Positions 35,181 through 45,752 of a stretch of 64,000 bases of DNA are shown here, one piece after another. The stretch's first letter is position 1, and every line of letters starts with the position of its first letter. A program made the translations under genes and the position numbers. The stretch is from NCBI GenBank assembly GCA_029378245.1, contig JARKIF010000004.1, forward strand, positions 992,001 through 1,056,000, read 5' to 3'. The stretch comes from Roridomyces roridus (lineage: Eukaryota > Basidiomycota > Agaricomycetes > Agaricales > Mycenaceae). The notes beneath the pieces were generated by a model that was not told the origin of the DNA, made no database searches, and worked only from the letters and a program-made list of their open reading frames with translations.

Positions 35181-36903
35181 ATGAACTTTGGGCATATCGC
35201 AACCCTCCTCGCATTCCTCGTCTTGTTCCTCGAGCCCTGTCGAGCTGAACCTGCGTCTAATGTATTTCAATGGCAGTCTTCGGTGCGTCCCCGCGTTTTC
35301 ATACTTTACCTATCCATCATCTCCGTGCTAGGCCCTCTCGCAGTCCCTTCCGTCGTGTCACCCCTTTAGTATCACTTTACTACCGCCTGCCAACTCCAAC
35401 CTCACCGCGAACGCCACGTTGGGCATTCCTCCATATTACATGCAGGCGTATCCAATTGGGGGCACTCCGACTACCAGTCTTATTGGTACAGACCAGAATC
35501 AACTGTCGTGGACGGTCGACCAACCAATTGGTGCGCTATCCTATCCTATCCTGTTCCCCTCTGACTTGCATCCACTCTACTCAGGCTCCCAGCTGCTTCT
35601 GACTGTCATTGACTCGCAGGGAAGCACGGGAGGTGCTTCGACATTGTTGTACACCGTGACCAGTACGCTAAGTCCCAAACAATTTTTTTTTGAATTTCAC
35701 CTCATGACGAAACAGCGGGTCAGATTACATCCTGCATCGTTCAACCGCCCGCCAAGCCTACCTTCACCCTCAAGGCTAACGTTACTGGCGCTCTTAACAC
35801 TTGTCAGCCATGGGGGCTCACGGTAACTGGCGGTACTCCCCCGTATAATGTCTCATTGCTCGGTTCGGGTCAACCCGTTATCACCAATATCACTTTGAGT
35901 GCGCTCCACCTCTTTCTCTCCGATCTTGTGCTCAATCTGTTCCAGCTGGCGAGGATACCGTTGTTACTTTCCCAAACCGCGCTCCTCCAGGCGTTCACTT
36001 GGTGGCTGCCGTTAGCGATTTGTTAGTCGCTGTTTGACTTGCTGATGATTCTTGCTGATTGGATTGTGTAGTAACGGCCTTTGGGGGTCGGGTACTGCGA
36101 TTGTGACCACGCAGGGGTCCGCGAATGTGTCATGTCCGGGATTCCAAACTGCCACCTCGACCCTGGCACAAATCCAGGCCGAAGAACAGCAAGCTGCTGC
36201 GGCTGCCTCGCGTGCTCACAAGAACAAGAGTGCCGTTGTCGCTGTCGTGGTCGTGCTCTTACTTCTCTTCCTTGGTGGCGTAGCGTTCTTTTTCTACTGG
36301 CGCCGCCGCCGCCAGATGCAACGGAAAGTGCAGGAGATTTCTCCGCGGCAATTTGAAAATGGTCCCGAGAACATCGACGGCTCTCCCCCTTTCCAAGAGA
36401 CCGGCGGGCACATTCTGTCTATCAACTCTTTCATCACCCCCGCTGCGTCTACGAGCTCGCCTACGGCTGCAAACGATTCGCCTTTGAATGCTCCTGCGCT
36501 GGCCCCTCGACGCGGCGGTAACATGGGGAGCGATGGCGGCCGCAGTACCACGTCTGCTGGAATGAGCATTCGCAATCCCGATCGTCCTGCTCTGAATGGT
36601 TTCCCGACCGCGTCCATTCGCAGGTCTGCCAAGGAGATCGAGGCTGGTCTCACTACTTCGCATTCCATCGACTCGGAGTATTACGATACTCCAGTGGAAG
36701 GCAGTTCCCGAGCCCCCATAGAACGCAGTCAGTCGGCCATGCCAGCTCCCGGAGGTTTGAGCCCGGCACCACGCTACCCTGCACGCTCAGCATCTGTCGG
36801 TACTCCTGGAGTCGGACAGGAAATCATTTTCCAGCACCAGGACGCCGGCTTGGTTCGCGAGTTGCCACCACCATACGCTGACCGAGGGATCCGCGATTCA
36901 TAA
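35181..36903 (+). CDS. single-pass membrane glycoprotein
   Basis: Six exons: 35181-35282, 35332-35530, 35585-35662, 35716-35898, 35947-36021, 36072-36903. About 490 residues. Signal peptide (FGHIATLLAFLVLFLEPCRA) then an ectodomain with several N-glycosylation sequons (SNLTAN, YNVSL, ITNITL) and two Ig-like-looking repeats (QLSWTVDQPIGSQLLLTV; PWGLTVTGGTPPYNVSLLG). A helix AVVAVVVVLLLLFLGGVAFF (about residues 235-255) is followed by WRRRRQMQRK, a stop-transfer signal, and a long disordered Ser/Pro/Ala-rich cytoplasmic tail with a PPPY-type motif near the end (ELPPPYADRG). It resembles a family of mushroom transmembrane proteins of unknown role; surface sensing is a reasonable guess only. Confidence 0.7.
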
Positions 36904-37668
36904 AACGATGCGGTGAACGTTGACCGCGCACTCTCGTTTTGTACCACTGTCGTTATTGCTGTTTCCCATTGTCTTTTAATATTTTCTTTCTCTGTACCTG
37001 CGAACAAAGACTACATCGCGGGTGCGCCTGTACATATCCCGAGAAAGCCTTGCTGTAATGTGTAAATTATATTATTATATGCCCGTCAGATACACACGGG
37101 TGAGCGTCTGATACGTCGCGAATGGTCTGATACGCGCGAGCTATAGAGAAGATTCGGACCTTTGAGGCTCAAGGAGAAGGCGCAACGACAGATGGCATCC
37201 ACAGTGTATTCATCAGGAGGATCGCGGGGAGCGGGGTAGGATGTATCTGTAAGGCAACCAGACAGCGTTCCTGCTTCAGATGCCCGCGAATACTGGCAAA
37301 TCGCTACGCGCATAAGAATACTTTTATTATAATTAGAGTCAATGTCAATTATTTGTATGGCGCAGAGCGGGCAAGCGACGGCGTACACGACAGTGAGCAC
37401 CGTTGGCGAACTGAAGGTCTTGGGGGCAGGACCCGCGAGCGGGTGGCCAAGGCGTGAATGGCTCCCATGCATGGAAGGTGTTCTGCGCCATCTGAAACAT
37501 ATAAAGGTATCAGGTTCTGCGATGAGCAGCGGATGGGGACAACGCACAGGAATACAGCCAAGCGAGATGCTGCCGGCCTGCCCAAACGAGTAGGCGCTTA
37601 AGCTGGGTAATTGGTCGTCACGGCCTTTAAGTTTTCAGAGGCAAGGGCCCACACATACATCACACCGC
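36904..37668. other. intergenic, no supported gene
   Basis: About 765 bp of 3' flank. Minus-strand open frames at 37086-37547 look cysteine-containing but no splice model gives a convincing protein. Confidence 0.4.
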
Positions 37669-37818
37669 TCAAGTGGACGGTGAAGTGTCATCCTTTGCGT
37701 AGCGCCAGGTATGGTTTGATGTAGGCCATTTTTCAAAGATGACCGTTGCATCACGGGCCAGCCGCAGACCGAGGAGGCCCAGAGAGGCGAGGAAGAGTAT
37801 ACCCAGAAGGAGCTTCAT
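37669..37818 (-). CDS. small open frame with signal peptide
   Basis: A 49-residue frame starting MKLLLGILFLASLGLLGLRL, a strong signal peptide or membrane anchor, followed by a short polar tail ending at a TGA. It may be the first exon of a small secreted protein whose other exons I could not place, or a chance frame. No family is recognised. Confidence 0.25.
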   Translation of the reverse strand: MKLLLGILFLASLGLLGLRLARDATVIFEKWPTSNHTWRYAKDDTSPST

Positions 37819-38229
37819 GGTCGAGGGCCGAGAGACGTGGGCCCGCTTGTTTTATAGACCACAGGCCGGGATTCCGGATGCCCGCTAACTGCTGTCGTCC
37901 TATGTGCACTAAAGGAAACGTGGCGCGACGTGGAGATGAAGCTCGGACCCACGTGAGTGAATAGATACTTGATGAGGAGGGATTCCGCGTTCCGATGGGA
38001 GATTACGATACTGTTGAAGATGTTCGGCGGAGTATCTGTAGTCAAGACAAGAAACCGTGGTAGGTTTGACGAGAACACGAGAGTTTTCCAGCAGACCCGA
38101 GATAGAGAAACAGACTGGGCAGGCAAGGAGCAAGCGTGAATTGTGCCAATTACCGGGAAAGCATGGGGAAACATCCGACCGGGGCCAGTAGTCGGGGTAA
38201 GTTCGAGAGAAAGTTGTGATCAATAACTG
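37819..38229. other. intergenic, no gene seen
   Basis: 411 bp between divergent features; nothing supported. Confidence 0.45.
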
Positions 38230-40207
38230 ATGGCACCCTCTTTGACTCCGTTCGAGTTGGTTTCTTCCAATTTACGCGCGATTGGCGCTCTTAGTCTCGA
38301 ACAATTCGTCGCTGCTGGTCCGAAAGAGCTCGAAAAGCCTGATGTAACCCCAGAACTCCCGCGCAACAGCCCTGTGTTTGTACCGTCAAGTTCCAGCACT
38401 CTGCCGCCGCCTTCCTCCCTCGATTCAGCCCAGAACATCGCGCGACTGCATCAGGAGTGTCAACGATCCTTTGGACATGCCAATGCTCTCAAGTTTGAAT
38501 TCCTCGAGGAAGATGTTGACAGTATGTATTGCTTGCTCCATGAAGCAGTCAGTCTTTAAGTCTCGGTGCAGAACAATGTATTCTTACCATCACGCGGCCG
38601 GATGGGACTGTCAGGTCCTACAAGTCGGACCCCGTCTTCCGCCGCAGGACTGAAGCCAAGGCTCAAGTCGCTACTATCGCAGTTGAGCATGGGGCGCTGC
38701 ATTTCATCACCCATGGTGAATCGGATGCTCTCAAGGCGAAAAAAGGTGTTCTGGTCGTACCGCTGGAAGAAAAGCAGCTCACTTCCGATCCATCGCCGGG
38801 CTCGGCTCAATTTATCCCAGAGAAGGGCACCCCAATGCCACGGTACAAGGAAATCGAGTCGTGCTGTAAACAGTGGCGCTGGGGTGCGGTGTATCCAGCC
38901 TGGTTTGATTTTTCTACCGCCAATAGTGCGTTAATTTACCATGCCCCATCCAAGTCCCTGACGAAATGGCCAGAACATGGTGCTATATTGAAAATCGAGA
39001 TAACTCCTTATTCCTACCGTGTCTACTCCTGCGAACCCGAATTCGACAGCCCCTCCGAGGCGCGAGAAAATTGTGCAGAACTCGCTGTCAGTGAGGGTGT
39101 GCTCGAGTTCATCAAACACGGAAATGGCCAAACTGCGCCCCAAGCAGATCAATCCCAGCCCTTATCGACACGACCGCCACAGGTCCCTCTACAACTCTTC
39201 TACGAGAAGTTACCCCGGCCGTTCGAACCAGGTTTCGACAACAAGACCGCTGCCGAAGTCAACAGTCCCGGGTGGCTAAACACCCTTCTTGCAAACGCCA
39301 AGGGCGCCCGTTTTGTGATCAATTTCTACTTCGTGGTGATACCGAGCGATGCTTCTCCACCAAGGTTGTGTAAGTCCTCTAGACTACATATCCGGGACAC
39401 GCTTAATCTCTTTCTTTAGTGCATGGGTGCCTTCTGAAACTAAAGCGAGCCGAAGAATGCAGGTGTTACTTTGTGGAGCCTCAGTTCGTGGCACAGCACG
39501 ACGCCAAAGCCGGGGCGTGTTTGCTCGCCATGTCACAAGGTGTGGGAAGATACATCCGCGATGTAACCGCCGCCGTGGAGGCGCAGATCACGCCCCAAAT
39601 GCGCACCTTTGTACAAAACACACTGCTACCTTCACTTTCGTCGGAGAACCAGCGAGCGTGCGGGCATGGTCCCACATTCCAATCTTCCTCTGTCCAGGGC
39701 GGTAAGCAAGAATCAGAAATAATATTGAATCGAATGCTGAATGAGCCCGCAGCCTTTGGAGCTACGATCACTGTCGCCTTCAAACCGAATGCCAGTGCGT
39801 CTGAGCAGCGGGAATACTCGGTACCTGCCCAGTACCGCTCAAAAGCAGACGCAAGGACTGCCGTTGTTTACCACGCGGCGGAGCAAGGTGCCTTTGAGTT
39901 TATACGCTTCGAGGGACAGCCTGCACCTCCAGGTAGTGCTCCGGCGTTTAGTGTTGGGGAGGATGGTGTGCCGCAGCTGACGCGCGGGAAGAAAAGGAAA
40001 AAGGACAAGGAGAAGGGGGAGGGCCCATCGAAGAAACAAAACACGGCGCCTGCAAGACCGTTGGCTATCAAGCTGCCGGCCAAGCCTGTTGTTTATCCTC
40101 AATATCCGCCAGGTTTCCGTGTGATGAAAGCGCCCACACGCTCGACCGGGCCTCCGCCACCTCGCAGTCCGGATGACATTCTCGAGGATGGTGAGGTCGA
40201 GGAGTAA
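38230..40207 (+). CDS. uncharacterised protein of repeated alpha/beta modules with NLS
   Basis: Four exons: 38230-38521, 38572-39369, 39420-39701, 39753-40207. About 600 residues. At least four stretches share one layout: two or three beta strands, a Y/F-containing turn, an Ala-rich helix, and a strand ending in F-I. Examples are KQCILTITRPDG to HGALHFITHG, AILKIEITPYSYRVYSCEPE to SEGVLEFIKHG, LLKLKRAEECRCYFVEPQF to SQGVGRYI, and ATITVAFKPNASASEQREYS to EQGAFEFIRFEG. The order is reminiscent of double-stranded-RNA-binding folds, but no diagnostic KKxAK signature is present, so this is inference. A Lys-rich nuclear signal (RGKKRKKDKEKGEGPSKK) and an acidic Pro-rich tail ending DDILEDGEVEE suggest a nuclear protein. 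I do not recognise the family. Confidence 0.65.
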
Positions 40208-40301
40208 TGTGTAAACTAGACAGAAATGTACCGTGACGCGTCCAGTATGTGGCATTATTTGGTTGCAGTGCATACGCGCATACGCGTTCCTCTTTACCTC
40301 G

Positions 40302-41196
40302 ATGGACCACTTTCCTCTCAGCTGGGGCAGACCAGTTAGTCCACTTCTGAGACTCAGCGTGTCCTTACGACTTCTGTTCTAGCGCAACGACGCCGTCGAC
40401 GCCTACGGCACCTTCCCCATCCAACAGCGCCCAAACCATGGCCAAGACACTTTCTCGTCAGGCATCCAACACACCCAGCAACCCATTGTCACCGGCACCA
40501 GCGTCCTCGCTATCAAGTTTAAGGACGGAATTATGATGGCTGCCGACAACCTTGCTTCATACGGCTCTCTCGCCCGCTTCCGCGACATCAAGCGTTTGCA
40601 TGCTGTCGGCGAGCACACGGTTATCGGTGCTGGAGGCGACATGGGCGACTTTCAATACATCCAAAGCATCATGGACGAGCTCATGATCGACGAGTTTGCC
40701 GCGCAGGACGGCCATGCTCTCGGTCCTGCCGAGGTGCACAACTACCTTTCCGAACTCATGTACGCGCGTCGATCCAAGATGGACCCCCTCTGGAACGCTA
40801 TACTTGTTGGAGGCTTCAAGGACGGTCAGAGATTCCTGGCCTTTGTGGATCTGCTGGGCACGACCTACTCGGCATCGACGTTGGCGACGGGGTACGGTGC
40901 CCATATTGCTCAACCGTTATTGCGTCGTGCCGTGGAGGGACGCGAGGACACGCTCGACGCCGCGGAGGCGGAGAAGATCATTGAGCAGAGCATGCAGGTG
41001 CTCTTCTACCGCGATGCTCGCAGTTTGGACAAGGTACGTTATTCTACTCTCTCCTCGTCTCTTTCACTCATCCTTTTCATAGTACCAAATTGCTACCATT
41101 ACTGCCGAGGGCGTCAAGATTTCCGAGTCGCGCAAACTGGAGACGTCGTGGTCTTTTGCAGAGGGTATTCGGGGGTACGGCGCACAGACACAGTAG
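40302..41196 (+). CDS. PRE4: 20S proteasome subunit beta-7
   Basis: Three exons, 40302-40334, 40383-41033 and 41083-41196; the first encodes only 11 residues. About 259 residues. GTSVLAIKFKDGIMMAADNL, SYGSLARFRDIKRLHAVGEH, YARRSKMDPLWNAILVGGFK and the end ESRKLETSWSFAEGIRGYG are characteristic of the inactive beta7/PSMB4 subunit of the proteasome core. The propeptide (FPIQQRPNHGQDTFSSGIQH) precedes TQQPIVTGTSV as in PSMB4. Convergent with the peroxiredoxin gene, the two stop codons being about 80 bp apart. Confidence 0.95.
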
Positions 41197-41275
41197 TTAT
41201 GGTGAAAATTACAATTGTTTTTCGACTACTACAACGCTCTCACTCTACTGGTACATTGTTCTTTGGCTTGTTTCT

Positions 41276-42211
41276 TCAGAGTTGAGCGAGGATCACGTCC
41301 GCCTTGGTCACAGTGAGCTCGCTGGGCACTTGCTCGATCGCGATAGTCTCGACTTTGTCGCCGTTGGCGACAATCACGTAGCGCTAGACGCGGAATGAGC
41401 ACAGCGGAAAGAATGGATGAGGGAGTGTACCTTGGAGCGGGGGTGGCCCAAGAGCGGGCTCGCGTCAAAGATGAGGCCGATGGCAGTGGAGAAGGCGCTA
41501 CAGTCCATGTCAGCGGATGCATCTTTCTCAAGCTAGCCGTTTTCTTACCCACTATCGTCTGCGATGAAGCGAACAGCTAACGGGGACGCGTCAGAGTACG
41601 AACAGCACGAATAGGAAGTACCCACGCGTTCCTCCTGGAGCGAGGTTTTCCTTCCAGGCTCTGCAAAGACATGAGAGGGCGTGGAGATGGATGAGACTAC
41701 GTACTTGGTGACGAAGACGTCGTTGACAGCGACGATGGCGATCTGCTCGATTCCTTTGGCCTTGAAGGCGTCAAACTGCGAGATGTAGCCAGGGACTTGG
41801 GCGTGGCAGGTGCCAGTGAAAGCGCCTGGGACACCGACCTATAAGGGTGGTTAAAAAACGCGCTGGAAAGTGTGGAGTTTCACGAACGATGATGTGCTTT
41901 CCCGCGGGGAAGGGGAACGGAGTCGCAGCGTCCGGCTTGTCTTCCTTGACGCCGACAGTGGTGGGGAGGGTGGCTCCGGGAGCGACTTGGAGGTGGCTGC
42001 CCACGGCAGAGGCGACAGAGTTGACGGTACGGAGGGCTCCAGAAATTACAGAAGACATGTTATGGTCAAGATGAAAGGTATTTGCTGGTGTAAACTCACG
42101 AATTGAGCCAAAACGAATGGAACGCAGAGGGTGCGCGTTGGAGATGGTCGGCCTCTGGAGTCTTTGAGAGCGTAGAACCGCTGTGAGTGAACGAGAAAAA
42201 TGTCTCGACAT
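41276..42211 (-). CDS. type II peroxiredoxin (AHP1/PRDX5-like)
   Basis: Six exons: 42211-41888, 41838-41705, 41660-41626, 41576-41549, 41497-41431, 41383-41276. The peroxidatic motif is GVPGAFTGTCHAQVPGYISQ with Cys in the T-x-x-C arrangement, followed by IAIVAVNDVFVTKAWKENLA, VRFIADDSGAFSTAIGL and RYVIVANGDKVETIAIEQVP. These enzymes reduce peroxides using thioredoxin or glutathione. The first 50 residues before MSSVISGALRT (for example SRSLTAVLRSQRLQRPT) are Arg/Ser-rich, a probable mitochondrial leader. The internal ATG at 42058 could start a cytosolic form, and a GTGAGT at about 42107 offers a possible leader intron. The start is 56 bp from the divergent TSC13 gene. Confidence 0.88.
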
Positions 42212-42267
42212 TGTGGTAAGTAGTACGAGAGGTTTGACGCGTAGCGCGCGTTTTGCTTCCGACCACC
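42212..42267. promoter_or_regulatory. 56-bp divergent promoter, peroxiredoxin / TSC13
   Basis: Only 56 bp lie between ATG 42211 (minus) and ATG 42268 (plus). If the internal peroxiredoxin ATG (42058) is used instead, the spacer becomes 209 bp. Confidence 0.55.
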
Positions 42268-43513
42268 ATGGCTTCCCCTCCCTCGACCCTCCAAGTAAAG
42301 GTCTCTCCGGCGAAGAAAAAGTCGTCTATCCTGCGCTCTCTTCCTTTCCCACTCACCTTCACCTTCCCTCCCTCCCCGCCTCCGACCGTTCGGGATGTAA
42401 AACTTGCGATTGCAAAAGCGCATCCTTCCGTGGGTCTGCCGATACCTCTTTGGACGACACTCTAAAGTCTCTGCCCGCAGCTCTACACGGAACGCCAGAA
42501 AATATCTCTGCCCGAAAACTCGAAAGCTCTCCCCGACGAGTCTTCCATCCTCTTTGGCTCCGGCGGGGACGTGGAGGTCCTTGTAGGCGATCTAGGGCCT
42601 CAAATCTCGTGGACGACCGTGTTTCTCGTCGAATACGCGGGACCACTCATCATCCACCCGCTCATTTATCACCTCCCGACCTTGTTCTATGGCAAGGCTG
42701 TCCAACATAGCGCGTTGCAGAAGTATGGCTGGACTATACGCGCTGTGGTTATTGACTGACCGTCTCTAGGTCCGTGTATGCAATGGTGCTCCTTCACTTC
42801 TTGAAGCGCGAGTTTGAGACGCTTTTGTACGCGTGCTCCCTTTCAGCCTTGTCTGTAAATTGACTGTTCCAGTGTCCACCGCTTTTCCCATGCGACGATG
42901 CCTTTCAGGAATATCTTCAAAAAGTGTGCAAGTCTCTGTCAAGAACGTCGCTGACGAATGCGTAGCTCTGCCCACTACCACTTGCTCTCGGGTCTCCTCC
43001 TCGCTTATGACATTTACCGTCCCGGCTTCTCGGAGCCTTCGGTTGCAGGGACGTGGCGCGATAACAGCACGCTTTTGACTGGCGCATGGGGTGTATGGGC
43101 GGTAGGTGCAGGCCTTATTTGACTAGTTTCACATGGTGACAATCTCTCCCAGTTCGCCGAGTTGTCCAATCTCAGCACGCATCTGACCGTTCGTAATCTG
43201 CGTCCCGCTGGAACCACGACGCGTGCCGTGCCCATGGGTTACGGTTTCTCCGCCCCCTTCAACCTCGCCTTCCCAAACTACTTTTTTGAGATTATGGGCT
43301 GGACCGTTGTCTGTGCCATGAGCGGCAGTCTTGCTGGTATGCGACTCTTTCCGCTGCCTGGGCACTTGCTTATGATTTATAGCTGGCCTTTTCCTCGTTG
43401 TGAGCACCGTCCAGATGATAGTGTGGGCGCAGAAGAAGCACGCTGCATACAAGCGCGAGTTTGGTGACAAGTACCCGCGGGGACGAAAGGCCATCTTTCC
43501 AGGAATCTTGTGA
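42268..43513 (+). CDS. TSC13: very-long-chain enoyl-CoA reductase
   Basis: Seven exons: 42268-42429, 42481-42722, 42770-42826, 42873-42923, 42966-43101, 43153-43336, 43383-43513. About 320 residues. A ubiquitin-like N-terminal part (PPPTVRDVKLAIAKAHPSLY and ERQKISLP) is followed by a multi-pass steroid-5-alpha-reductase-type domain: FLVEYAGPLIIHPLIY, SVYAMVLLHFLKREFETLFV with HRFSHATMPFRNIFKN, HYHLLSGLLLAYDIYRPGFS, APFNLAFPNYFFEIMGWTVV, and the end KREFGDKYPRGRKAIFPGIL, which matches the Tsc13/TER C terminus. It performs the last reduction in ER fatty-acid elongation for sphingolipid long chains. Convergent with SUS1, with 19 bp between the stop codons. Confidence 0.93.
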
Positions 43514-43532
43514 ACATTATACTACATTAATA

Positions 43533-43925
43533 TTATTCCAATTGCTTGTCTAAGTATCCGCGAATGAGGGCGACGATCTCTTTGCGCACGGCGAGCGGCA
43601 TTGATGCTGACTTGGGTTAGATTGATGAATGAAGCTGGGGACGAGAGGGCTCACTCTGGCTATGTGCCGACATCTCCTCGAGCAGGGTGGCGAACGAGAG
43701 AGGCTCCATCGTACGCGCGCGTTCTGAACCACGAGTCGGTGATTTGCAAGGAAAAGCTGGTTGCGACCCACCCTTGCTCTGGTTCCGAATATCGTCTGTC
43801 CATCCACTGTCGTTGAGTTTCGACGCCAGAATGAATTTAATTCGGTCCCATTCGCCGCTCTCAAGGAGACGCTGGGTGAGCTGGGCTTGAAGCGCGTCGA
43901 GCTCGGCTGGCGTCACAGGGGCCAT
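43533..43925 (-). CDS. SUS1: SAGA / TREX-2 subunit Sus1 (ENY2)
   Basis: Three exons, 43925-43772, 43723-43655 and 43606-43533. About 98 residues, the normal Sus1/ENY2 length. Helices read TQRLLESGEWDRIKFILASK with LNDSGWTDDI, then MEPLSFATLLEEMSAHSQ and MPLAVRKEIVALIRGYLDKQ. Sus1 serves the SAGA deubiquitinase module and the TREX-2 mRNA export complex. As in yeast, the gene is split by multiple introns for a very short protein. The last intron is spliced at GTCAG to keep frame. Confidence 0.93.
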
Positions 43926-44499
43926 GCGTGTCGCGATGAAAGACCAGCCTCGTGATCACGCGCTCTTTGCGCGCAACGCCATGCATGGATAAGGATGGCG
44001 AGCTTCGAAACCCCTTCCCCAGTTTCCCAATACATGAAATATACCGCAAACAACTTGCCTCTCCTTCCGCTCTACAATTCGCGGCTTCCGGACCATCCCA
44101 ATCCGGAGCGACCAGCAAGAGGGGACAGTTTACTGAACCCATAACGACTCTGCGACCCTAGGCTCGAGCCTCGAGGCAATTTGGAACTTTTGATGCGAAG
44201 ACGACTGGACGAGAAGAAACCAGAGTTCTCCATGCAAAAGGCGACGTGCTCGAGGCCAAATTAACAGACTTCGGTGTTTCTGGACAGCTCATCTCCGATT
44301 TCGTTGCAATGTAAGACAAGGCAATGCCTTGAGACAGATGTTCCAGCTGCAGTTCTTGTGTGGTTCTCCCGACTGTGCCAATCCTGTATCTCAAGTATCT
44401 CTCTCCTAGCCACCATCCCAACTGATAATACAACTCGTCTATTGCAGTATTTACCATAAAATACGGAGAATCACAATCTCGCGCGTTCACCACCATGTT
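43926..44499. other. intergenic, no gene seen
   Basis: About 570 bp upstream of SUS1 and downstream of a decayed adenylate-forming enzyme. Some of it may be remnant 3' sequence of that pseudogene. Confidence 0.4.
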
Positions 44500-45636
44500 C
44501 CTTCTTTGCTTTGAATAAAGAACATAGGAACATTCACTCACAATCTTGCCATACGCATTCTTCGGAATGGCGTCGGTGAAAACCACTCCGCCAGCAAGCC
44601 GCTTGTACGCTATCTTGTTATGCTTCGTCATGATCAGTTCAGCCTTGATCTTCTCCTTTGCCCGCAATGCGTTTCGAGGACGCCTCGTTGAGCACGACGT
44701 ACGCGGGCAGGATCTCTCCAGCGTAGTCGTCGTGAATAATTAGTGGGGGATTATAACGGCCTGTGGGAGATGTAGAAAGTCGCGGGAACCAGTGAGAAGC
44801 CGCAGACCTTTGGCTTGCCTAGAAGAAATCAGTACAAGCACACAAGAGATCAATATGGCATACCAGTGGTGCCACTCGAGAAGCAATAAAACGCAATCTA
44901 GCGAGTTGCCTGTTAGGAGCTACATATCGTGCCAAAGGAGGGGTGGATAGAAACCTTGGTTTTCGCTTCACCTGGTCGGAGCTTGCGTTCGACGTGCACC
45001 AAATTCGACGAGTTTGGACAGGGTTTCATGCTTCCCCTTGTAAGGAGACGATGCAAGGGCCTCGATGACGATTATGCGATCTGGGGAGAGGCCTACAACT
45101 TTGGCAGCCGCAATAGCAGTGGGCAAAAAGTCGACAAAGCAGAGTACGACGGCAGCTTTGGTCGTGCCAAGTTGGTGAACAAGCTCTTCGGCCGTATGCC
45201 CAGGTGGGACTGGAATCCGGGTCAGACCAATTCGTCGGGAAACAGTGAATGAACACACACGTTACAATGGCGCCGATTCGCAATGTGTGTAGCCCAGCTA
45301 GACACAGGGTAGTCGCCGTGATTAGGGCTGAAGGCAGACGACGTCTCCTTCTCCTGAATGGAGACTCGGTTGGTCTTCACCGCGGCAAAAGGGATAGAGT
45401 CGTACCAATGTTGGGACGCGTTAGAAGAGCGGTACGCCACGAGGACGCGACGGTACTTCGTCGAAACCGATAGGGCGGCCTGAATGGTCCTCAATCAGAC
45501 AGGGAACGCCTCGGGGTCTCTCAGGGCGGGCGGAGTGCTTGAAATCGAGGAAAAATTGAGGGAGTGCGAAGTCGTCTGCATCTTTACAGAAGGCAAGTGG
45601 GGTGGAGTCGACGGGCGTGCGGGACTCGTGCTGCAT
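44500..45636 (-). pseudogene. decayed adenylate-forming enzyme (4-coumarate-CoA-ligase-like)
   Basis: Fragments in the correct order on the minus strand: start DDFALPQFFLDFKHSARPER with GVPCLIEDHSGRPIGFDE, then FSPNHGDYPVSSWATH, EELVHQLGTTKAAVVLCFVD, the AMP-binding loop AFYCFSSGTTG, and immediately after it the far C-terminal parts GEILPAYVVLNEASSKR and KIAYKRLAGGVVFTDAIPKN with AYGKI. About 200 residues between the AMP loop and the C-terminal lid (A4-A8 region) are missing, and at least three frame changes occur (for example one extra G in the KRIAGK region). It cannot encode a working ligase. An intact relative lies 9 kb away at 54151-56371, but the fragments differ enough that this is not a recent tandem copy. 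Confidence 0.8.
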
Positions 45637-45752
45637 GATAGTACAGGCGCAATGTAGGAGCCATGTCCTGGACGCTTATTGGGACTGAAATCAGAAACCA
45701 CAAGTCAAGATAAACAACGGCGGACACAAATAGCATACAGATAGAAATACAT

